Origin: Polluticoccus soli
GTDB lineage: Bacteria > Bacteroidota > Bacteroidia > Chitinophagales > Chitinophagaceae
Reading direction: 5' to 3'
Length of the DNA stretch: 64,000 nucleotides
Assembly: GCF_029269745.1 (NCBI RefSeq)
Contig: NZ_JARJHT010000001.1
Coordinates: 558,001 to 622,000, forward strand
Made by a program: the position numbers and the translations under genes. Positions 43,158 through 50,495 of this stretch are shown piece after piece. The notes under the pieces were generated by a model, which was not told the DNA's origin, ran no database searches, and saw nothing but the letters and a program-made list of their open reading frames with translations. Each line of letters opens with the position of its first letter. Position 1 is the stretch's first letter.

Positions 43158-44618
43158 TTATTTCTTCACCGGTATCCTGTTCACCACCTCCAGCAAATAC
43201 TTCCAGAACTTCTGCACTGAGCTGATCTGGCAGCGTTCGTCTGGTGAGTGTGCGCCGTAGATATTCGGACCGAAAGAGATCATTTCCATTTCCGGATAGT
43301 TCCTGCCCAGTATACCGCATTCCAGTCCGGCGTGTACGGCGTTCACATGTGCCGGTTCGCCAAACATTTCTTTATAAGTATCGCTCATCAGCTTCACGAT
43401 AGTAGCATTGGGGTTAGGCTGCCAGCCGGGGTAAGCGCCGCCGGTCGTTACATTGGCTTCCATCAATTCAAACGCGCTGGTGATGGCCATCCTCAGGTCG
43501 TCCTTCTCCGTTTCTACCGAGCTGCGGGTCAGGCACTGGATGCTGTAGCTGCCATCTTCCACCAACACACGCGCCAGGTTGTTAGAACTTTGCACCAGCC
43601 CCTGGATATCCGGGCTCATACGGTAGATACCATTAGGGCAAGCATAGATCACGCGCAGCAGTTTCTGCTGAAACTCTTTATCCATCACCTGCGTCGGCAT
43701 CACCGTACCATTCAGGCTCAGCAGCAGGTTAGGGTCTGTTGTTTTAAACTCTTTACGCAGTATCTCGGCAAACTGCGCTACGGTCTCTTTTACCGCAGCC
43801 ACATGTTTATCCTCAACTGCTATCGTCGCAAACGATTCGCGCGGTATCGCATTACGCAGGCTGCCGCCGTTGATATCTGTGATACGTATATCGTATTTGC
43901 CTGTCAGCTCCAGCAACACGCGGTTCATTAGCTTATTAGCATTACCGCGGCCCAAGTGTATATCACCGCCTGAGTGTCCGCCTGTCAATCCAGTTACCGA
44001 AAGTTCAAAAGCCTCTCCTACCGGAGCGTTTACTTGCTGGTAATTTCCAGTCGCCGTTGCATCGATACCACCCGCACAGCCTATCGTCAGCTCGGTATCT
44101 TCTTCCGTATCCAGGTTCAGCAGCATCTTGCCGGTCAGCAGGCCGCCTTTCAATTCCAGCGCGCCGGTCATACCCGTTTCTTCGTCAATGGTAAACAAGG
44201 CCTCCAGCGGCGGGTGCGCAATATCGGTTGACGACAACAGCGCCATGATAGCAGCTACACCGATACCGTTATCAGCACCCAGCGTTGTGCCTTTAGCTTT
44301 CACCCAGTCGCCATCCACATACATCTCAATACCTTGTGTATTGAAATCGAAAGTGGTGTCACTGTTCTTCTGGTGCACCATATCCAGGTGGCTTTGCAGC
44401 ACAATGGTCTCGCGGTCTTCCATTCCTTTCGATGCAGGCTTGCGGATGATCACGTTCCCTGCTTCATCCACCTTGGTTTCCAGCCCCAGGACTTCACCAA
44501 ATTTCTTTACAAAGTCAATCACACGTTCTTCCTTCTTCGAAGGACGCGGAACTGCGTTCAGGTCAGCAAAATGATTCCACAAAGCGGTGGGTGCCAGCTG
44601 GCGTATCTGTTCGTTCAT
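43158..44618 (-). CDS. pepD: cytosol non-specific dipeptidase (M20, PepD)
   Basis: A 486-residue zinc aminoacyl-histidine dipeptidase. Motifs: metal ligand His in VLQSHLDMVHQ, GADNGIGVAAIMALL (bridging Asp), catalytic Glu and partner in TIDEETGMTGALEL, then NLDTEEDTELTIGCAGG, and near the end HAGLECGILGRNYPEMEMISFGPNIYGAHSPDE with the last ligand His. Length and spacing are normal. Family role: cleaves dipeptides of varied sequence for amino-acid recycling. An ATTTCCCGC/GCGGGAAAT hairpin lies 40 bases upstream. Confidence 0.93.
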   Translation of the reverse strand: MNEQIRQLAPTALWNHFADLNAVPRPSKKEERVIDFVKKFGEVLGLETKVDEAGNVIIRKPASKGMEDRETIVLQSHLDMVHQKNSDTTFDFNTQGIEMYVDGDWVKAKGTTLGADNGIGVAAIMALLSSTDIAHPPLEALFTIDEETGMTGALELKGGLLTGKMLLNLDTEEDTELTIGCAGGIDATATGNYQQVNAPVGEAFELSVTGLTGGHSGGDIHLGRGNANKLMNRVLLELTGKYDIRITDINGGSLRNAIPRESFATIAVEDKHVAAVKETVAQFAEILRKEFKTTDPNLLLSLNGTVMPTQVMDKEFQQKLLRVIYACPNGIYRMSPDIQGLVQSSNNLARVLVEDGSYSIQCLTRSSVETEKDDLRMAITSAFELMEANVTTGGAYPGWQPNPNATIVKLMSDTYKEMFGEPAHVNAVHAGLECGILGRNYPEMEMISFGPNIYGAHSPDERCQISSVQKFWKYLLEVVNRIPVKK

Positions 44619-44657
44619 GTATTTATTGTTTAAACCGTACGGTGCGGAAAATTACAT

Positions 44658-44688
44658 ATTTCCCGCAAAAGCTGAGCCGGCGGGAAAT
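44658..44688. promoter_or_regulatory. inverted repeat upstream of pepD
   Basis: ATTTCCCGC (44658-44666) and GCGGGAAAT (44680-44688) are perfect 9-base arms around 13 bases, 40 bases upstream of the pepD ATG. An operator or leader hairpin is possible. Confidence 0.35.
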
Positions 44689-44715
44689 ACATTTCTATTT
44701 AACTATAATTTATTG

Positions 44716-44723
44716 TATATTTG
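44716..44723 (+). promoter_or_regulatory. orphan TAnnTTTG box, 620 bases before parE
   Basis: TATATTTG is an exact match on the + strand in gene-free sequence. The nearest + strand gene is parE at 45344. It could drive a long leader, an RNA running into the cruciform repeat, or nothing. Confidence 0.35.
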
Positions 44724-44809
44724 CAATAGCCCTGTTTACGTTGTTGACGTTTTTGCTACTCTAAAAAAAGTGCTAACAATGTTAACAAATGTAAACAACA
44801 GAAACCCTA

Positions 44810-44931
44810 TGTCATCCCGAGCTATTGCAGCTGAATCGATGATTGCGCCCTCTTTGCGAGGGATCCCACACAGCGTGGGCTCCCTCGCTGCATCGCATCT
44901 CCCGGATCAGCACCAGTTACTCGGGATGACA
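44810..44931. repeat. REP-like cruciform intergenic repeat
   Basis: A 122-base unit bounded by TGTCATCCCGAG (44810-44821) and its exact reverse complement CTCGGGATGACA (44920-44931). Inside is a second strong hairpin: GCGAGGGA (44856-44863) with TCCCTCGC (44881-44888), then CCCAC and GTGGG around a 5-base loop. TCATCCCGAG...GCGAGGGATC repeats are, as I recall, scattered in many Bacteroidota genomes. Only one copy is in this window. Confidence 0.75.
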
Positions 44932-45343
44932 GAAGTGTTTCGACACCGGATGTATTTTTTCAAACCCATCAAAAAGTACACAATTGTACACAACGACTCG
45001 AATCCCAATCAGTTATATCAGTTTAATCTGAGGTTCAGAAACCCCGACAACAACTGTTATCATTTCAAAAACGACATTCCATGAGAACGCCATTCGCAAA
45101 CCACACTCCTTCAATAATTTACATGCTCAAACGTCGCGCGGCAACAAAAATCTTGTCTTTTTAAAAACTCCGAAAACGGCAACAAAAGTTATCAATTCCG
45201 CAGTCGGCCCAATCGATGAAAATTCAGTAGCATTCTGTAACAAATTCGTCCTCAACACCGGCAGTGGCACATTTTTCATGAATTTCCAATAACGCATTAT
45301 GTAACAATTTAATCAGTCGCCCAGGTTAAACCGGGGTTCAGAT

Positions 45344-47638
45344 ATGAAAAAAACAGCACCTAAGAAAACAGCTAAGGCCAAGCCGGCCCCTGCTAAAAAA
45401 ACGGCAAAGCCAGCAGCAAAAGCCCCGGCCAAAAAAGCCGTAGCAAAGGCCAAACCAGCGGCTAAAGCTAAGCCTGCAGCCAAAAAAGCGCCAAAAACTG
45501 CCGCAAAACCCGCAATCAAAAAGGCAGTAAAACCGGCTAAAAAAACACAGATCGTCACCAAAAAGGTGGCTGCGCCGGCTAAAAAAACGGCTGCCAAACC
45601 AGCAGCAAAAGCACCGGCCAAAGCCAAACAGGCCAAACCTGTGGTTGTGGAAAAACCGAAAAATTATGCACAACCCGCGGCCAAAGCCAAACCTTCTAAA
45701 AACAATTCGGCTAATTCTATTTCTTTGCAGAAAGGAAAGAAGAAAGACATGGCAGAATTAACTAATCAGTATACCGAAGACAGTATCCGGTCGCTCGACT
45801 GGCGCGAACACATCCGCCTGCGTCCCGGTATGTATATCGGTAAGCTGGGCGATGGCAGTAGTGTTGACGATGGTATCTATATCCTGCTGAAAGAGGTGGT
45901 AGACAACTGTATAGATGAATACACCATGGGCTTCGGCAAGCGTGTAGATCTGAAAGTGCAGGACGGAACTGTAAGCGTGCGTGACTACGGTCGTGGTATC
46001 CCCCTGGGTAAAGTGGTAGATGTTGTAAGTAAGATCAATACAGGTGCGAAGTACGATAGCAAAGCCTTCCAGAAATCGGTGGGCCTGAATGGTGTGGGTA
46101 CCAAGGCGGTGAACGCCCTGAGTAGCTATTTCAAGGTATCGGCCTTCCGCGAAGGCAAAATGAAAACTGCCGAGTTTGAAAAAGGCGTACTGACAAACGA
46201 ACATAAAGAAACAACCACCAGCGAAGCAAACGGCACAGCTGTATTTTTCACTCCGGATGATTCGGTATTCCGCAACTACCACTTCCTGAGCGAATACATT
46301 GAGAACCAGGTATGGAACTACTGCTACCTGAATGCGGGCCTGCTGATCAACTTCAATGGCAGGAACTATGTTTCAAAGAACGGTCTGCTTGACCTCTTGC
46401 AGCGCAAGACCAATCCCGAAACCATGCGCTACCCCATCATTCACCTGAAAGGTGAAGATGTGGAACTGGCCATTACACATACGGGTGATTACGGCGAGGA
46501 CATCTACTCGTTCGTAAATGGTCAGCATACCACACAAGGTGGTACACACCAGGCTGCTTTCCGTGAGGCTTATGTAAAAGTGATCCGCGATTTCTTTAAG
46601 AAAGACTACGAAGCATCGGATGTACGCCAGAGCATTTGCGCGGCTATCGCCGTTCGAGTGCAGGAGCCAGTATTTGAATCGCAGACCAAGACCAAACTTG
46701 GTTCGCTGACCATGTCTGAAGGCGGCCAGTCTATGAAGTCATTCATGCTGGAATTCCTGTCTAAGGAGCTGGATAACTACCTGCATAAGAATCCGACCGT
46801 TGCCGATGCACTGAAGAAACGTATCGAACAAAGTGAGCGTGAACGCAAAGAACTGTCAGGCATCCGTAAGCTGGCCAACGAACGTGCGAAGAAAGCCAAC
46901 CTTCATAATAAGAAACTGCGCGATTGCCGCATTCACCTGAACGACGATCCGCCAAGCAAAAACAAAGAAGAGTTTACAGCAAAACAACTGGAGAGCACCA
47001 TCTTTATTACCGAGGGTGACTCGGCCAGCGGTTCAATTACCAAGAGCCGGCATGTGGAATCACAAGCGGTATTCAGCTTGCGTGGTAAGCCGCTTAACTG
47101 CTATGGCCTCACCAAGAAAGTAGTGTACGAGAATGAAGAGTTCAACCTGCTTCAACACGCGCTGAATATTGAAGAAGGTATGGAAGGCCTGCGCTATAAC
47201 AATATCATTATAGCCACCGATGCCGACGTGGATGGTATGCACATCCGCCTGCTCATCATGACGTTCTTCCTCCAGTTCTTCCCAGACCTGGTACGTAACG
47301 GCCACGTGTTTGTACTCGACACACCACTGTTCCGTGTGCGTAACAAACAGAAGACCATTTACTGCTACAGCGACGAAGAGCGCAGGCGCGCCATTGCAGA
47401 ACTGGGCAGCAAACCCGAGATCACACGATTCAAAGGTTTGGGTGAGATATCACCTGAAGAGTTTGCACAATTCATAGGTGAAGACATGCGCAAGGAACCC
47501 GTGCTGCTAAGCCACGATGCACAGATACAAAAACTGCTGGAATACTACATGGGCAAGAATACGCCGCAACGCCAGGTGTTCATTATCGACAACCTGCGTG
47601 TAGAGAAAGACCTTATAGAAGAAGTAGCAGCATCCTAA
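45344..47638 (+). CDS. parE: DNA topoisomerase IV subunit B with H1-like N-terminal extension
   Basis: 764 residues. The first 135 are a Lys/Ala/Pro array of histone H1 type ([17 protein letters not shown]) with no acidic residue before Glu103. From Met136 ([32 protein letters not shown]) it is a normal ParE: GHKL ATPase ([28 protein letters not shown]), transducer ([20 protein letters not shown]) and Toprim ([23 protein letters not shown]). An ATG at 45749 could start a 629-residue form, but the frame is open throughout and the tail composition shows it is coding. Together with ParC it decatenates chromosomes; parC is not in the window. Confidence 0.93.
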   Translation: MKKTAPKKTAKAKPAPAKKTAKPAAKAPAKKAVAKAKPAAKAKPAAKKAPKTAAKPAIKKAVKPAKKTQIVTKKVAAPAKKTAAKPAAKAPAKAKQAKPVVVEKPKNYAQPAAKAKPSKNNSANSISLQKGKKKDMAELTNQYTEDSIRSLDWREHIRLRPGMYIGKLGDGSSVDDGIYILLKEVVDNCIDEYTMGFGKRVDLKVQDGTVSVRDYGRGIPLGKVVDVVSKINTGAKYDSKAFQKSVGLNGVGTKAVNALSSYFKVSAFREGKMKTAEFEKGVLTNEHKETTTSEANGTAVFFTPDDSVFRNYHFLSEYIENQVWNYCYLNAGLLINFNGRNYVSKNGLLDLLQRKTNPETMRYPIIHLKGEDVELAITHTGDYGEDIYSFVNGQHTTQGGTHQAAFREAYVKVIRDFFKKDYEASDVRQSICAAIAVRVQEPVFESQTKTKLGSLTMSEGGQSMKSFMLEFLSKELDNYLHKNPTVADALKKRIEQSERERKELSGIRKLANERAKKANLHNKKLRDCRIHLNDDPPSKNKEEFTAKQLESTIFITEGDSASGSITKSRHVESQAVFSLRGKPLNCYGLTKKVVYENEEFNLLQHALNIEEGMEGLRYNNIIIATDADVDGMHIRLLIMTFFLQFFPDLVRNGHVFVLDTPLFRVRNKQKTIYCYSDEERRRAIAELGSKPEITRFKGLGEISPEEFAQFIGEDMRKEPVLLSHDAQIQKLLEYYMGKNTPQRQVFIIDNLRVEKDLIEEVAAS

Positions 47639-47644
47639 AATATC

Positions 47645-47670
47645 GAATGGCGCCCTTTGGGCGCCATTCT
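47645..47670. terminator. terminator between parE and the VOC gene
   Basis: GAATGGCGCCC (47645-47655) pairs perfectly with GGGCGCCATTC (47659-47669) around TTT, between the convergent parE and VOC genes. Confidence 0.85.
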
Positions 47671-47690
47671 TATTATTAATCACTATAAAA

Positions 47691-48095
47691 CTAAACAGCC
47701 TGAGAAGAAGGCACCGAATGTAAAGCAATGCGATTGCCTTCAGTATCCAGTATTACAGCCATGTAACCGTATTCAGGAGATATCTCCGTTTTATGAACCA
47801 TGATCGAACCGCCTGCTGCTTCTACCTTATCCAGCACCAGCTGCACATCCGGGTTGGCATTCAGGTATATCAGTGGACCGTCGGTAGCTGACGGCGTATG
47901 AAAGCCCTCGCTATCGCAAAGAGCGCCGCCCACACCCATCGGGTCTTCTATCGGGAACATGCGCATCCTAAGATTGGGAAAGTCGGCCGATATCATCTTG
48001 ATGCCGAAGATAGTTTCATAGAATTTCTGAGCGCGGTCAAGGTCAGTGGCCGGTATCTCAAACCAGCTTATGGCATTTTTGAATTGCATAGACAT
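47691..48095 (-). CDS. VOC (glyoxalase/dioxygenase superfamily) protein
   Basis: 134 residues from MSMQFKNAISWFEIPATDLDRAQKFYETIFG (ATG 48095; the ATG at 48089 is also possible, and the frame opens at 48146). Two beta-alpha-beta-beta-beta modules: residues 3-62 and 70-128 (GPLIYLNANPDVQLVLDKVEAAGGSIMVHKTEIS, YGYMAVILDTEGNRIALHS). Terminal strand Glu/His positions are compatible with one metal site. This is the small single-chain YafE/PhnB-like VOC class; the substrate cannot be told. An exact TATATTTG box ends 11 bases before the ATG. Confidence 0.85.
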   Translation of the reverse strand: MSMQFKNAISWFEIPATDLDRAQKFYETIFGIKMISADFPNLRMRMFPIEDPMGVGGALCDSEGFHTPSATDGPLIYLNANPDVQLVLDKVEAAGGSIMVHKTEISPEYGYMAVILDTEGNRIALHSVPSSQAV

Positions 48096-48106
48096 AATTG
48101 ATAGCC

Positions 48107-48114
48107 CAAATATA
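48107..48114 (-). promoter_or_regulatory. TAnnTTTG promoter box for the VOC gene
   Basis: On the - strand the sequence reads TATATTTG, ending 11 bases before the ATG at 48095, which supports that start over 48146. Confidence 0.6.
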
Positions 48115-48172
48115 GAAATTACAAGCTTGGACCATCGGCTAAACAATCTTAAAAATGGTGAAATATACCAGG

Positions 48173-48391
48173 CTACTTAGCTGCGTCCTGTGGTTTATGC
48201 TTCTGCTGCAACTCTATGGCGAGATACTTCGCGATCGACCGGGCCTGCGATTCATTATCCGCCTTAACGATGGCAAAACTGAGTTGCCCGTTACTATGCT
48301 CATAATAGGGTTCATTGCCAGAGATCTTTTCCCCGGTTTCACTACAGGAAACGATCCTGTTTTTCGCGTACACAATATGGTAAAATTTCAT
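48173..48391 (-). CDS. small hypothetical protein, 72 residues
   Basis: Starts MKFYHIVYAKNRIVSCSE and reads as an ordinary small soluble protein with a probable beta-hairpin (EKISGNEPYYEHSNGQLSFAIVKADNES) and one helix (QARSIAKYLAIELQQK). The opposite frame 48155-48448 is longer but its composition is less protein-like. No family is recognised, and no promoter box is seen, so the call rests on composition only. Confidence 0.5.
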   Translation of the reverse strand: MKFYHIVYAKNRIVSCSETGEKISGNEPYYEHSNGQLSFAIVKADNESQARSIAKYLAIELQQKHKPQDAAK

Positions 48392-48591
48392 TGTATGGCC
48401 GTTTTATCGCCTCACACTAAAAAAATCGTGCACAGAATCGTTATATAATTTTTCACCAACTATTAATTATTGACCAGCTATGAAGAACAACGCTTATAAA
48501 TATGTGCAGTAGCTGAACAGGATTCCACAATCTTCTTCCACACGTTATAAACACTGGGATTAAGCCTCTGCTTTATCAGGAAACCGAACAT

Positions 48592-48599
48592 TAAATTTG
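48592..48599 (+). promoter_or_regulatory. TAnnTTTG promoter box for the DUF1835 gene
   Basis: TAAATTTG ends only 4 bases before the ATG at 48604. A start site 5-7 bases after the box would fall on or beside the start codon, which predicts a leaderless mRNA. Confidence 0.6.
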
Positions 48600-48603
48600 C
48601 TGT

Positions 48604-49449
48604 ATGATTTACCACATAGTAGTTGGAGACCTGGCAGCGGCTCCCTTGAATGAAGCTGTAATGTCAGAGCCTTCGCTGCAGGGCGAAGTGATCGTGATGA
48701 AGGATATTCTGCATGTTGGCCCTATCCAAAAAGCAGAGGGACAAAGCTTTAGCGAACTGCGTACCGAATTCTGGCAGCAAGTGATACCGCAAGACAAGGA
48801 GCTGAAAGTGGACGATATGGAGCGCCTGCTGGAGATCTCAAATGCCTTGTACAAAGACGAAACTGCACAGGCCTGGTTTTGGATGGCTCCAGCCCCTGCC
48901 GATGTGGTGGCTTATCATTGGATGCTCCCCTACCTGAGCAAGCACATGGGCAGGTTCTTCCTGTTGAACATAGCCAACCTTCCGTTCCTTAACGAAGCAG
49001 GCAAAGTATTCTATCCTAAGAGTATCAGCGAGATACTACCTAAAGAACTGGTTAAAGCTCGCAGGCTGGCCCGCCCTGTCACCCACGCCGAAGTAGAAGT
49101 AGACGGTGACGAATGGCGCAAACTGGTAGAGGAAAATGCAGGTATCCGTACGCACGGTGGTGGCAAAAAACTGGCATCCCAACCGGAGACACATTACGAT
49201 AACCAGCTGATGAGCTTCTGCTCACACCAATTCCAGAAGGCCTCGCGCATTGTTACCCAGGCATTGAGCAAGTTTGGCCTGCCTACTGGCGATGTGCATC
49301 TTGGATGGCGTTTGCGCAAGATGGCTGAGGAAGGCAAACTGTTGCTGCAAGGCAATGTGATGAAGGAACTGAAGGACTTCGAGGTAAAACTGCCAGGTGG
49401 CGACGCCGGGCAGGCCCCGGTAGCCGAAGAGAATGCCGCCGTATCATGA
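48604..49449 (+). CDS. DUF1835 domain protein
   Basis: A 281-residue soluble protein. The N-terminus MIYHIVVGDLAAAPLNEAVM, GEVIVMKDILHVGPI is the DUF1835 signature (HIVxGDxxxxxL, then WxDxLxxGP). The second half (FCSHQFQKASRIVTQALSKFGLPTGDVHLGWRLRKMAEEGKL) fits the accompanying DUF3658-type domain. The biochemical role is unknown. It starts a co-directional run; the next gene overlaps its stop in ATGATGA, so the two are coupled. The tail is acidic and Ala-rich. Confidence 0.8.
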   Translation: MIYHIVVGDLAAAPLNEAVMSEPSLQGEVIVMKDILHVGPIQKAEGQSFSELRTEFWQQVIPQDKELKVDDMERLLEISNALYKDETAQAWFWMAPAPADVVAYHWMLPYLSKHMGRFFLLNIANLPFLNEAGKVFYPKSISEILPKELVKARRLARPVTHAEVEVDGDEWRKLVEENAGIRTHGGGKKLASQPETHYDNQLMSFCSHQFQKASRIVTQALSKFGLPTGDVHLGWRLRKMAEEGKLLLQGNVMKELKDFEVKLPGGDAGQAPVAEENAAVS

Positions 49450-49817
49450 TGATCGAGCCAATTCCCCTTGTGGGAAGCGACGAGCGTGGCTATACGGCTG
49501 AATATTTACATGATCGGTCGGGACAGCAGCTCATTCTCTTCCGTAAAGCGGGTAGCGTCAGCGGAAGACATTATCATAAAGGCATTTCGGCAGCAAAATC
49601 GCCGGAAATACTGGTTTTGCTACAGGGTAAGCTGCGCCTTAACTGGAAAGCCGTAGGTGCTGCCGAGATGCAAACCACGGTGGTCGAGGGGCCGGCAAAA
49701 CTGCAGGTGCCGCCCCTGGTCTGGCACGAACTCATAGCCGAGACAGACTGTGTGCTGCTCGAAATGAACTCCATAGCGGAGCATGCCGCCGATACCTTCG
49801 AACTACCTAAGTTTTAG
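49446..49817 (+). CDS. cupin-like protein (WxcM/FdtA-related)
   Basis: 123 residues, starting MMIEPIPLVGSDERGYTAEYL; the first ATG overlaps the DUF1835 stop by 4 bases. A small cupin: GRHYHKGISAAKSPEILVLLQGKLRLNWKA with a possible His-His-Glu metal set, and LQVPPLVWHELIAETDCVLLEM as the second motif. Similar folds occur in sugar-nucleotide isomerases and in regulatory cupins; nothing here selects one. Confidence 0.7.
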   Translation: MMIEPIPLVGSDERGYTAEYLHDRSGQQLILFRKAGSVSGRHYHKGISAAKSPEILVLLQGKLRLNWKAVGAAEMQTTVVEGPAKLQVPPLVWHELIAETDCVLLEMNSIAEHAADTFELPKF

Positions 49818-49838
49818 GGCTAAACGCCTGATTTAGCT

Positions 49839-49846
49839 TAACTTTG
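49839..49846 (+). promoter_or_regulatory. TAnnTTTG promoter box for the membrane protein gene
   Basis: TAACTTTG ends 8 bases before the ATG at 49855. The gene upstream stops at 49817, so this is an internal promoter with a very short leader. Confidence 0.6.
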
Positions 49847-49854
49847 CGGGCATT

Positions 49855-50466
49855 ATGACATTTGAACTGCCCCTTACTGAAGCCAGGGTAAAACCCCGCC
49901 AGGTGATAGCATTGCACCTGATGGCCGGCCTGGTCATGGCGGGATGTGGGGCTATACTCTCCTTATTGCAGTCACCCATACACACGCTGACTATCGGCTT
50001 GCTTGTGGCCGGTGTGCTGTTATTAGGCACTGCCCTTCTCCGCAATAAGTGGATCAGGCAACCAAAAGTCAATCGCCTTTTCCGCATCGGGGAGTTGATG
50101 GTGTTGTTGTGCCTGGCGAGCTACCTGGCGATGAGCAAGTTCCCCATCCCTGCTGCCATGTGCGGAATATTGGGCGCAGCTATATTGTTCGCTATCTTTT
50201 GGGAACAGCAAGCGGACTCAGCTCTAACTATTCATGTTGACGAACAAGGAGTAAGGCTACCACTGACTTCGCGCAAGCGCAACCTGCGTTGGCCGGAGAT
50301 CGAACAGGTACTATTGCGATTTGGCACCTTGACCATCAATTTAAAAGACAATAGAATGTTCCAATGGACTGTAGGTTCTATTGGCTTCGATAAAGACCGT
50401 TTTGAACAATTTTGTAGTACACAAATAGAAGCAGGCAAGTTGCAAAGAGACCCTCATGATTGGTAG
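49855..50466 (+). CDS. membrane protein with PH-like cytoplasmic domain
   Basis: A 203-residue protein with four predicted helices in pairs (VIALHLMAGLVMAGCGAILSLL, LTIGLLVAGVLLLGTALL; ELMVLLCLASYLAM, PAAMCGILGAAILFAIFW). The C-terminal soluble part (LTIHVDEQGVRLPLTSRKRNLRWPEIEQVLLRFGTLTINLKDNRMFQW) looks like the small bacterial PH-type domain seen in YdbT/DUF304 proteins. Function unknown. It is followed at once by the radical SAM gene and may be co-transcribed with it. Confidence 0.65.
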   Translation: MTFELPLTEARVKPRQVIALHLMAGLVMAGCGAILSLLQSPIHTLTIGLLVAGVLLLGTALLRNKWIRQPKVNRLFRIGELMVLLCLASYLAMSKFPIPAAMCGILGAAILFAIFWEQQADSALTIHVDEQGVRLPLTSRKRNLRWPEIEQVLLRFGTLTINLKDNRMFQWTVGSIGFDKDRFEQFCSTQIEAGKLQRDPHDW

Positions 50467-50495
50467 TCTCGCTTCTGTTTAATTTGAATTTAGAC

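Larger units (their letters stand above)
44619..45343. other. 725-base gene-free region before parE
   Basis: No credible gene is seen: the + frame 44587-45084 runs across the repeat element and reads like noise. It holds the inverted repeat at 44658-44688, an exact TATATTTG box at 44716-44723 pointing toward parE, the cruciform repeat 44810-44931 and an AT-rich remainder. The last 250 bases are probably the leader and promoter region of parE, although no consensus box is close to its ATG. Confidence 0.6.

Noticed and set aside
41640-43160. Integron cassette array with attC sites
   Set aside because: The hairpins lack the RYYYAAC and GTTRRRY core sites, and no integrase is visible, so the resemblance is only in layout.
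44990-45010. A tRNA-like T-arm phrase (GACTCGAATCCC)
   Set aside because: No acceptor stem, D-arm or anticodon arm can be drawn around it.
44587-45084. A 165-residue + strand frame between pepD and parE
   Set aside because: It crosses the cruciform repeat at 44810-44931 and reads as noise; no promoter or composition support.
45313-45673. Two - strand frames opposite the Lys/Ala-rich start of parE
   Set aside because: They are shadows of the low-complexity codons; the + frame continues into ParE.
48155-48448. A 97-residue + strand frame overlapping the small - strand gene
   Set aside because: The - strand frame 48173-48391 has the more protein-like composition; only one of the two can be real.
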